NCBI GenBank assembly: GCA_022782405.1
Contig: JALFNK010000011.1
Location: 46,282 to 110,281 of the forward strand
From: Alistipes sp.
Lineage (GTDB): Bacteria; Bacteroidota; Bacteroidia; Bacteroidales; Rikenellaceae
Length of the DNA stretch: 64,000 bases
Direction: 5' to 3'
The stretch's first letter is position 1, and each line of letters opens with the position of its first letter. Made by a program: the position numbers and the translations under genes. This document shows, one piece after another, positions 57,924 to 64,000 of this stretch. The notes beneath the pieces were generated by a model. The model did not search any database, was not told where the DNA came from, and worked only from the letters and a program-made list of their open reading frames with translations.

Positions 57924-58700
57924 CTACTCCTCTCCGATACGGATGATGCTGCCGCCCATGAACTTCTCGTTCAGACGCATGATTCCAGGATCGCCCTTAT
58001 AGGAGATAGTGCCGCCCGTGGAGGTTTTCGCCTCGAAACGGTCGGTAACCCATACCGAAGCACTGCCCGAACCCGAAGCATTCGCCCGGACGGACATCGA
58101 TTCGAGCGTCGCAGCCTCCACCTTGCCCGTGGAAACGAAAAGCGAAAAATATCGGGCCATACCCGACAGTTCGGCCGTGCTGTGTCCCGTAAGCTCCATG
58201 CGGAGGTCCTGAACCTCCATATCGGCCTTGAGACGGGCCGTACCGCCTACCGTAAGGTCGAGCAGCGTCGCCACGAATTTGCCGTCGAAAGTGGCCGTAG
58301 CATCCGTCAGGACGATGCGGTCCAGCGAATTGTAGCAAACCGTAACGGTCGTGCGGGCAGGGCGACGGGCATCACGGCGTTCGGAGATACGCAGCACCTT
58401 GTCGCGCACCTCGGCCCGGAACTTCGTCGTGTAGGAACCCTTCGTATCGTATATGATCTTCGGAGCCTCTGTTTCAGGCACCTGCACGAACCGGATATCC
58501 ACCGAAGCAGCCACCTCGACAGCCGTGAAGGCCGGCAGCCATTCGCTCTGCGCGCCCGAGCCGCCGACAGAATCGGCCTGCACCGCGGGAGCGGCATCAG
58601 GCGTCCGGCACTCCGCCGAAACAGATTGCAGAAAGCCCCCGAAGAGGAGCATCGCAGCAGTCGCTGCAGAAAAGATCGTAAGAGTCAGTCGTTTCATCAT
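57924..58700 (-). CDS. DUF2807 head-GIN-domain secreted protein
   Basis: A 258-residue protein with a signal peptide (TIFSAATAAMLLFGGFLQSVSA) and a DUF2807 beta-helix-like domain: repeated short strands such as VDIRFVQVPE, VTVCYNSLDRIVLTDATATF, RLKADMEVQDLRMELTGHS and SGSASVWVTDRFEAKT. The family is common in Bacteroidota and of unknown function, often near sigma or anti-sigma genes. Here it lies between the AddB-like gene and the divergent AddA-like gene, 27 bases before the former. Start ATG 58700 is used; other in-frame ATGs at 58712 and 58697 are possible. Confidence 0.85.
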   Translation of the reverse strand: MMKRLTLTIFSAATAAMLLFGGFLQSVSAECRTPDAAPAVQADSVGGSGAQSEWLPAFTAVEVAASVDIRFVQVPETEAPKIIYDTKGSYTTKFRAEVRDKVLRISERRDARRPARTTVTVCYNSLDRIVLTDATATFDGKFVATLLDLTVGGTARLKADMEVQDLRMELTGHSTAELSGMARYFSLFVSTGKVEAATLESMSVRANASGSGSASVWVTDRFEAKTSTGGTISYKGDPGIMRLNEKFMGGSIIRIGEE

Positions 58701-58804
58701 TCGATGGATCATATGTTCGCAAATACTACGGCTAATTTACGAAATTATTGCGAAGTTCGGGATTTGTTTCGTACATTTACTATCGAAAAAAGACTTTTCG
58801 AAGA

Positions 58805-58842
58805 GAGTGAGAGCCAAAATACTGAGTGAGAGCCAAAATACT
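58805..58842 (+). repeat. 19-bp tandem duplication spanning the start of the AddA-like gene
   Basis: Two perfect adjacent copies of GAGTGAGAGCCAAAATACT (58805-58823 and 58824-58842). Each copy contains a GTG codon, at 58807 and 58826; only the second is in frame with the protein. Confidence 0.95.
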
Positions 58843-61800
58843 GAATGCGAGCGCAGGGTCCGGAAAGACCTATCAGCTGGCCTACAAATACGTCCGCGAC
58901 GTAATCGGCCGCCCCGATCTCTATCGGCATATCCTTGCCGTAACCTTCACGAACAAGGCTACCGAAGAGATGAAGTCCCGCATTCTGAAAGAGATCCACG
59001 CCCTGGCATCGGGTGCCCAGAGCAACTATCTCGAGGATCTGTGCCGCGAAACGGGGCTGGACGCCCCGGGCGTGCGCAAGCGGGCCGCGGAGGTTCGCGC
59101 GAAGATTCTGCACGACTACTCGCACTTCACCGTCCTGACGATCGACACCTTCTTCCAACGTATTCTGCGCGCCTTCATCAAGGAACTGGGGCTCGACCTG
59201 AACTATAACGTCGAGATCGAAACCGCCTCGGTGCTCTCGAAAAGCGCCGATACGCTGATCGACCGCATCGCCGACGACCCGGCCCTCGAGCGATGGTTCT
59301 CGGGATTCGTCCAGGAACGGATCGACGACGGCCGCAAATGGGATGTCAGGGACGGAATACTCGCACTCGGCGGCGAGCTGTTCAAGGAGCGCAACAAAGA
59401 GGTGCTCGCACATGCCCGTCCGAAAGAGGAGCTCGGAGCGATCGTTGCCCGGGCAACCTCACGGGCCCTGGCTTCGCGCGAACGGATGCGTCGGGTAGCT
59501 GCTGAAGCCGTCGGCATCATCGACCGGGCCGGACTTACGGCCGCCGACTTCTCGGGAAAGAGCCGCAGCTTCGCCAACTACTTCTACAGCGTAGCCCGGG
59601 GCGAGACGAAAGCCCCGACAGAAACCGCCCGCAAACGGGCTGCAGATTCCGCAGGCTGGGCCGCAAAAGGCTCGCCGGCCGAACGGCTCGTCGAAACACT
59701 GCGACCGAAACTGCAGGAGCTGTGCGACCTCTACGACGCCAATCTCCGGAGTTGGAACACCTGCGAGCTGCTGCGCGAGAATTACCGCAGCTTCGCCCTG
59801 CTCTCGGACCTCTATGCCCAGGTCCAGCAATTGTGTGCCGAACAGAACACGATGCTGCTCCCGGAGACGAAACACCTCCTCGCGGAATTCATCGGACGCA
59901 ACGACGCCCCCTTCATCTACGAAAAGGTGGGAAACCGCTACGAACGCTTCATGATCGACGAGTTCCAGGATACCTCCGTGCGCGAATGGGAAAACTTCCT
60001 GCCACTGTTGCAGAACGCCATGGCACAATCCGAAGAGACCTCCGTACTGCTCGTAGGCGACATCAAACAGTCGATCTACCGCTGGCGCGGCGGCGACTGG
60101 CGACTGCTGCACGAGGAGGCACAGCAAGCGTTGGGTACCGAAAATACCCGGGTCGAGGCACTTCGGGAGAACTGGCGCAGTCTGCCGACGATCGTAGCCT
60201 TCAACAACGAGGCGATCGACCGCATCGTCGAGGAGGACAACCGGATGCTCAATGCCGAGGTCGCCACGGCGGCCGAACGGGGCGACCTGCGGCCCGACGA
60301 AGCCGGAACCCTGCACGACACGCTGGCCAACGCCTACCGCGGACACAAACAGCAGCCCCGACGCCGCGAAGAGCAGACAGGATACGTTTCGATAGAGACC
60401 TTTGCCGAGCGGCCGCCTGTCGTGGAACGGGTCTGCGAACTGATCGACCGAGGATTCCGCCCGGCGGACATCATGATTCTCGTGCGCAGCGCCGCGGACG
60501 GAGCGAAGGTCGCGGCAGAACTGCTCGCCTTCAAAAGCCGCAACGAGGATTCCCGATACCGCTTCGACGTAATGACGCAGGAGGCCCTCATCGTGGGGAA
60601 ATCCCCGGTCAGCTCATTTCTCGTCGCGGCCCTGCATCTGGCACTCGACACCGCGGATGCACTCAACCGCGCCGTTTTCAACCGCTACCTCGGCCGGGCT
60701 TTCGACCAACCGCTTTCGGAAGACGAATGCGGCTTCTTCCGGTCGATCCGCCTCTTGTCGCCCGAAGAGGCTTTCGAACGGATCGTCATGCATTATGAAC
60801 TGCAGAACGACCGGAACGGCATCGCCTACATGCAGGCACTCCACGAACAGATCATCGCCTTCTCGGCAGCGAAAATCGCCGACATCGCCCTCTTCCTACG
60901 CTGGTGGAACGAGCAGGGACAGAACCGTTCGTTGAGTGTCGAACAGAGCGCCTCGACCGTCGAGATAACCACCATACACAAGGCCAAAGGGCTCGAGAAA
61001 CGGGCCGTCATCATCCCCTACTGCTCCTGGCCGCTCGATCCCAAATCGGGCGGGAACATCCAGAATATCGTCTGGGCCGAAGCCCGCGACGATGATGCGG
61101 CGGAGATCGGGCGCTTTCCGGTACGTTACAAAAAGACAATGGCCGAATCGGGCTTTGCGGCCGAATACTACCGCGAGCTGGTCTATGCCCATGTCGATAA
61201 CGTAAACCTGCTCTATGTGGCTCTGACACGCGCCGCCGAATCGCTGCACCTTTTCATTCCGCAGAAAAACGGACGAACCGTAGGCAGCATGCTGCTGCAA
61301 AGCCTCCGGGTGGAGAATGACCGCGTACGGGTCGGGGCGCTCGAAGGAAGCTACACTTCCGACGAAGCGGGCGAACACTATCGCTTCGGAGCCTTCACGG
61401 GTCCCGTAGCCGACAAAAAAGGAAAATCCGAAGCACAGCACACCGTATTGGAGAGTTACCCCACCGCCGAAGCGAAACTCCGTCTGCGGCTTCCGGGCCA
61501 ACGCTATTTCGAAGAGGGCGGAGATCGGGAACTCGCCCCGCGCAACTTCGGCATTCTGATGCACCGGGCATTCGAACAGGCTACCGATGCGGAAGATATC
61601 CGCAAAGCGGTCGCGGCCATGCAGGCCGACGGCATATTGACATCTGAAGATGCAGCACGGCTCGGAAAACGGATCGACCGGGCTCTCGAACTGCCCGAAG
61701 TGAACGAATGGTTCGGCGGCAGATGGGAGAAGGTACTCAACGAACAGGAGATTGTCCTGCCGCATTCCGGCTCCACGGAGGCCGGCAACGGTACGATCCG

Positions 61801-61990
61801 CCGCCCGGACCGGGTGATGATCGACGGCACACGAGCCGTGGTCGTCGATTACAAATTCGGCGGACACGACGCGGAACGCTATCGACGCCAGATCGCCAGT
61901 TACAGCACACTGCTCCGCGAGATGGGTTATGCCCGTGTCGAAGGCTATCTGTGGTATGTCAGTCAGGGTCGGGTCGAGCGGGTCATCTGA
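58826..61990 (+). CDS. AddA-like UvrD helicase/nuclease (ATP-dependent exonuclease)
   Basis: A 1054-residue SF1 helicase. Motifs in order: Walker A ASAGSGKT (residues 9-15), Ia FTNKATEEM, II MIDEFQDTS (about 375), III LLVGDIKQSIYRWRGG (about 408), IV LRENWRS, V TTIHKAKGLEKRA (about 715) and VI LLYVALTRAAESLHLF (about 795). A C-terminal PD-(D/E)XK nuclease has RPDRVMID and VVVDYKFGG (about 1005). It probably forms the AddAB-type break-repair enzyme with the AddB-like gene at 55056. The start is GTG 58826: a TGA lies directly before it in frame and no ATG follows before Walker A. Read here with a 19-bp tandem repeat at the start. Confidence 0.93.
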   Translation: MRAKILNASAGSGKTYQLAYKYVRDVIGRPDLYRHILAVTFTNKATEEMKSRILKEIHALASGAQSNYLEDLCRETGLDAPGVRKRAAEVRAKILHDYSHFTVLTIDTFFQRILRAFIKELGLDLNYNVEIETASVLSKSADTLIDRIADDPALERWFSGFVQERIDDGRKWDVRDGILALGGELFKERNKEVLAHARPKEELGAIVARATSRALASRERMRRVAAEAVGIIDRAGLTAADFSGKSRSFANYFYSVARGETKAPTETARKRAADSAGWAAKGSPAERLVETLRPKLQELCDLYDANLRSWNTCELLRENYRSFALLSDLYAQVQQLCAEQNTMLLPETKHLLAEFIGRNDAPFIYEKVGNRYERFMIDEFQDTSVREWENFLPLLQNAMAQSEETSVLLVGDIKQSIYRWRGGDWRLLHEEAQQALGTENTRVEALRENWRSLPTIVAFNNEAIDRIVEEDNRMLNAEVATAAERGDLRPDEAGTLHDTLANAYRGHKQQPRRREEQTGYVSIETFAERPPVVERVCELIDRGFRPADIMILVRSAADGAKVAAELLAFKSRNEDSRYRFDVMTQEALIVGKSPVSSFLVAALHLALDTADALNRAVFNRYLGRAFDQPLSEDECGFFRSIRLLSPEEAFERIVMHYELQNDRNGIAYMQALHEQIIAFSAAKIADIALFLRWWNEQGQNRSLSVEQSASTVEITTIHKAKGLEKRAVIIPYCSWPLDPKSGGNIQNIVWAEARDDDAAEIGRFPVRYKKTMAESGFAAEYYRELVYAHVDNVNLLYVALTRAAESLHLFIPQKNGRTVGSMLLQSLRVENDRVRVGALEGSYTSDEAGEHYRFGAFTGPVADKKGKSEAQHTVLESYPTAEAKLRLRLPGQRYFEEGGDRELAPRNFGILMHRAFEQATDAEDIRKAVAAMQADGILTSEDAARLGKRIDRALELPEVNEWFGGRWEKVLNEQEIVLPHSGSTEAGNGTIRRPDRVMIDGTRAVVVDYKFGGHDAERYRRQIASYSTLLREMGYARVEGYLWYVSQGRVERVI

Positions 61991-62009
61991 CGAAAAGCCC
62001 GGAAAAACA

Positions 62010-62046
62010 AACAACCGGCTGCCTCTACGGCAACCGGTTGTTTTCT
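62010..62046. terminator. bidirectional terminator between the AddA-like gene and tsf
   Basis: AACAACCGG pairs with CCGGTTGTT, with an inner GCTGCC/GGCA pairing; T-run on the plus strand and AT-rich on the minus strand. Confidence 0.88.
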
Positions 62047-62090
62047 TGAATGGAAGGGAGCATCCTGCCCCCCGGTCCTTCGGTTCGGAA

Positions 62091-62921
62091 TTACTCGCCC
62101 AGAGCGAAACGCTTGTAGGCAACCACCGTAGCCTCCTTGTCGGCCTTGTGGATGTACTCGGCGATCGTCTCCTTCTCGCCTACGACGAGCTGGTTGAGCA
62201 GCGTGTTCTCCTCGAAGAACTTGCGCATCTTGCCCTCGGCGATCTTTTCGAGAATGGCCTCCGGCTTGTTGGCGTTCTTCGGATCCTGCTTCATGGCCTC
62301 GACGGCGATCTTGCGCTCGTGCTCGATGACCTCTGCGGGGCAGTCGGCCTCCGAGATCGAAACGGGAGCCATGGCCGTTGCCTGCATGGCAACGGTGTGG
62401 GCTACCTCGGCGGGAACCTCCTTGTTGAAGCCAAGAACCGTACCGAGTTTCTTGTTGAAGTGTACATAGGCAGCGCAGTAGGGAGCCTCGATGCGGGCGT
62501 AGTAGGCCAGCTCGATCTTCTCACCCGTCTGTCCCGACTTCTCGGTAACCATCTCCTCGACGGTACGACCCTCGTCGTTCTTCGTAGCCATCAGCGCATC
62601 GCGGTCGGCAGCGTCGTTCTTCACGGCAACCTCCAGCATGGCGTTGGCCGAAGCGGTATACTCGGCATTCTGTGCCACGAAGTCCGTCTCGCAGGCCAGG
62701 CAGAGAATGTAGGCTTTCTGGCCTACGATCTTCGTTACGACCACACCCTCCGTTGCGGTACGGTCGGCACGCTTGGCAACCACGAGCTTGCCCTTCTCGC
62801 GGATAATGTCCTGAGCACGCGCATAATCACCTTCTGCCTCCATGAGGGCCTTCTTGCAGTCCATCATGCCGGCACCGGTCATCTTGCGGAGCTTCATCAC
62901 ATCAGCAGCTTTGATTTCCAT
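62091..62921 (-). CDS. tsf: elongation factor Ts
   Basis: A 276-residue GDP/GTP exchange factor for EF-Tu. The N-terminal UBA-like part contains LRKMTGAGMMDCKKALMEAEGD, the family signature, and the core has CETDFVAQNAEY and HVAMQATA-type text (HTVAMQATAMAPVSISEADC). The C-terminal EENTLLNQLVVGEK is typical. It lies 37 bases downstream of rpsB, the usual bacterial order, and its transcript ends at 62010-62046. Confidence 0.98.
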   Translation of the reverse strand: MEIKAADVMKLRKMTGAGMMDCKKALMEAEGDYARAQDIIREKGKLVVAKRADRTATEGVVVTKIVGQKAYILCLACETDFVAQNAEYTASANAMLEVAVKNDAADRDALMATKNDEGRTVEEMVTEKSGQTGEKIELAYYARIEAPYCAAYVHFNKKLGTVLGFNKEVPAEVAHTVAMQATAMAPVSISEADCPAEVIEHERKIAVEAMKQDPKNANKPEAILEKIAEGKMRKFFEENTLLNQLVVGEKETIAEYIHKADKEATVVAYKRFALGE

Positions 62922-62958
62922 AGTCGTATTCTTTGTTTTCGTTATCGTTCGGATTTCA

Positions 62959-63852
62959 TTACTCGGCCTTTTCCTCGGCCCCGGCAGCCTCCGAAGCTAC
63001 GGCTCCCGGCTCCTCGAAGGGGGTCTCGACAGCGGCAACGACTTCGGCAACGGCGGCCTCCTCAGCGTCTACCGTAGCCTTGACGGCCTTCTTGATACGG
63101 GGCTTGCCCTCCTTCTTCACGGCACCTTCGGCCTCGGCCTCCTGTGCCTCCTTCTCCTTCTCGAGCTTGCGTTCCTCGGTTCCCTCGGCGATGGCGGCGC
63201 ACATGGCATCTACAACCACGGCGATCGACTTGGCAGCATCGTCATTTGCAGGTATAACGTAATCGATGTCGGTAGGATCACAACAAGTATCTACCATGGC
63301 AAATACGGGGATGCTCAGACGCTTGGCCTCCTTCACGGCGTTGGCCTCCTTCTGTACGTCCACAACGAACAGAGCGGCCGGAAGACGCGTCAGGTCGGCG
63401 ATCGAACCGAGGTTCTTCTCGAGCTTCGCACGCTGACGGGCGATCTGGAGTTTCTCGCGCTTGGAGAAATTATCGAACGTGCCGTCGTTGGTCATCTTGT
63501 CGATGGTGGCCATCTTCTTGACGGCTTTGCGTATGGTGGGGAAGTTTGTCAGCATACCGCCGGCCCAGCGCTCCGTAACGTAGGGCATTCCGACGGCTGC
63601 CACCTTTTCGGCAACAATCTCCTTGGCCTGCTTCTTCGTGGCTACGAAGAGCACGCGACGGCCGCTCTTGGCGATCTGCTTGATGGCAGCGGCGGCCTCG
63701 TCGATCTTCAGCACGGTCTTGTGCAGGTCGATGATGTGGATGCCGTTCTTCTCCATGAAGATGTACGGAGCCATTTTGGGGTTCCATTTGCGCTTCAGGT
63801 GTCCGAAGTGCGCACCGGCTTCCAATAATGTATTAAAATCTGTACGTGACAT
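62959..63852 (-). CDS. rpsB: 30S ribosomal protein S2
   Basis: A 297-residue S2 protein, longer than the usual 230-260 residues. The core is clear: LLEAGAHFGHLKRKWNPKMA at the N-terminus, IHIIDLHKTV, RWAGGMLTNFPTIRK, and FVVDVQKEANAVKEAKRLSI followed by PVFAMVDTCCDPTDIDYVIP. The last 60 residues are a low-complexity Ala/Glu/Lys/Val extension (AEAEGAVKKEGKPR and onward), as in other Bacteroidota S2. It heads the rpsB-tsf operon, with a structured leader upstream. Confidence 0.97.
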   Translation of the reverse strand: MSRTDFNTLLEAGAHFGHLKRKWNPKMAPYIFMEKNGIHIIDLHKTVLKIDEAAAAIKQIAKSGRRVLFVATKKQAKEIVAEKVAAVGMPYVTERWAGGMLTNFPTIRKAVKKMATIDKMTNDGTFDNFSKREKLQIARQRAKLEKNLGSIADLTRLPAALFVVDVQKEANAVKEAKRLSIPVFAMVDTCCDPTDIDYVIPANDDAAKSIAVVVDAMCAAIAEGTEERKLEKEKEAQEAEAEGAVKKEGKPRIKKAVKATVDAEEAAVAEVVAAVETPFEEPGAVASEAAGAEEKAE

Positions 63853-63893
63853 TTTAATTCGTTTCGTTGGTTAATTTTAATTCTCTTTTCTTC

Positions 63894-63931
63894 AACCCTC
63901 CGGGTAGCAGTCCGACTGGTCCCGATGGGTT
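63894..63931 (-). promoter_or_regulatory. structured leader hairpin upstream of rpsB
   Basis: On the minus strand AACCC pairs with GGGTT, CGGG with CCCG, and CAG with CTG at the tip, separated by small symmetrical internal loops. It lies 42 bases before the rpsB ATG and looks like a ribosomal-protein binding leader. The remaining sequence to 64000 is AT-rich (TATATT near 63965-63975) and may hold the promoter. Confidence 0.5.
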
Positions 63932-64000
63932 TTCCGCGGCGTGGCAACCGGGCGGTAATACGCAATATATAATATAGGTAGTCCTTCCGATTTGGAACCG

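Noticed and set aside
56742..58829. A 695-codon plus-strand frame opposite the AddB-like and DUF2807 genes.
   Set aside because: Antisense shadow; both minus-strand genes have family motifs.
58807..59208. Frame starting at the first GTG of the 19-bp repeat.
   Set aside because: It starts with the same RAKIL residues but then leaves the helicase frame and gives Arg-rich text that ends at 59208.

Overview
This window looks like the chromosome of a GC-rich member of the Bacteroidota, most likely an Alistipes-like gut anaerobe (Rikenellaceae). The genus is inference. The phylum rests on several independent signs: many genes are preceded by the Bacteroidota sigma-ABfr promoter (TTTG, about 19 nt, TAnnTTTG), Shine-Dalgarno sites are mostly absent, TamA is replaced by a lipoprotein TamL, and there is a large TonB-dependent receptor with a carboxypeptidase-like N-terminal domain. 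Other typical markers are DUF4369-type thioredoxin lipoproteins, DUF3667 and DUF2807 proteins, and a Na+-NQR operon. I saw no phage, insertion sequence, CRISPR array or plasmid feature. The window is a compact housekeeping and energy-metabolism segment.

Layout. 1-6.4 kb (minus): tamL (cut by the window edge) overlapping tamB, the outer-membrane translocation/assembly module. 6.7-9.0 kb (plus): an Fe-S F420-hydrogenase-beta-like protein and a polysaccharide pyruvyl transferase. 9.0-10.7 kb: a Cys-tRNA(Pro) deacylase, a HAD phosphatase and a DUF486 membrane protein. 11.0-18.2 kb (plus): a complete glycerol operon, glpA-glpB-glpC-glpK-glpF, ending with an unclassified outer-membrane barrel protein. 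It has a clear promoter and a perfect palindrome just upstream of it. 18.3-25.0 kb (minus): BASS transporter, YqeY, a large amidase-like secreted protein, a sodium:solute symporter and an ion-channel protein with an abnormal selectivity filter. 25.2 kb: tRNA-Met. 25.5-27.3 kb: a biotin-dependent carboxyltransferase subunit. 27.8-31.1 kb: TonB-dependent receptor.

31.2-34.2 kb (minus): HAD phosphatase and membrane pyrophosphatase. 34.4-36.0 kb (plus): mgtE with a long leader that holds a short upstream ORF and a Shine-Dalgarno-sequestering hairpin. 36.1-42.0 kb (minus): nqrABCDEF, in which NqrC carries an N-terminal rubredoxin-like domain. 42.3-45.1 kb (plus): TatD hydrolase, TcdA, D-2-hydroxyacid dehydrogenase and a ProX-type editing protein. 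45.2-50.6 kb (minus): thioredoxin-like lipoprotein, gpmI and alaS. 50.7-53.3 kb (plus): two tandem M23 peptidases and a HAD hydrolase. 53.3-55.0 kb: a tiny Pro/Lys-rich lipoprotein divergent from a DUF3667 protein. 55.1-62.0 kb: AddB-like nuclease and a DUF2807 protein (minus), divergent from an AddA-like helicase/nuclease (plus). 62.1-63.9 kb (minus): rpsB-tsf.

How the genes fit together. Glycerol enters through GlpF, is phosphorylated by GlpK and oxidised by GlpABC into the quinone pool. Na+-NQR feeds the same pool while exporting Na+. The pyrophosphatase (K+-dependent type) adds ion pumping, and the symporters can spend the gradient. The two points most worth a second look are the rubredoxin-NqrC fusion and the putative leader-peptide/SD-hairpin control of mgtE.
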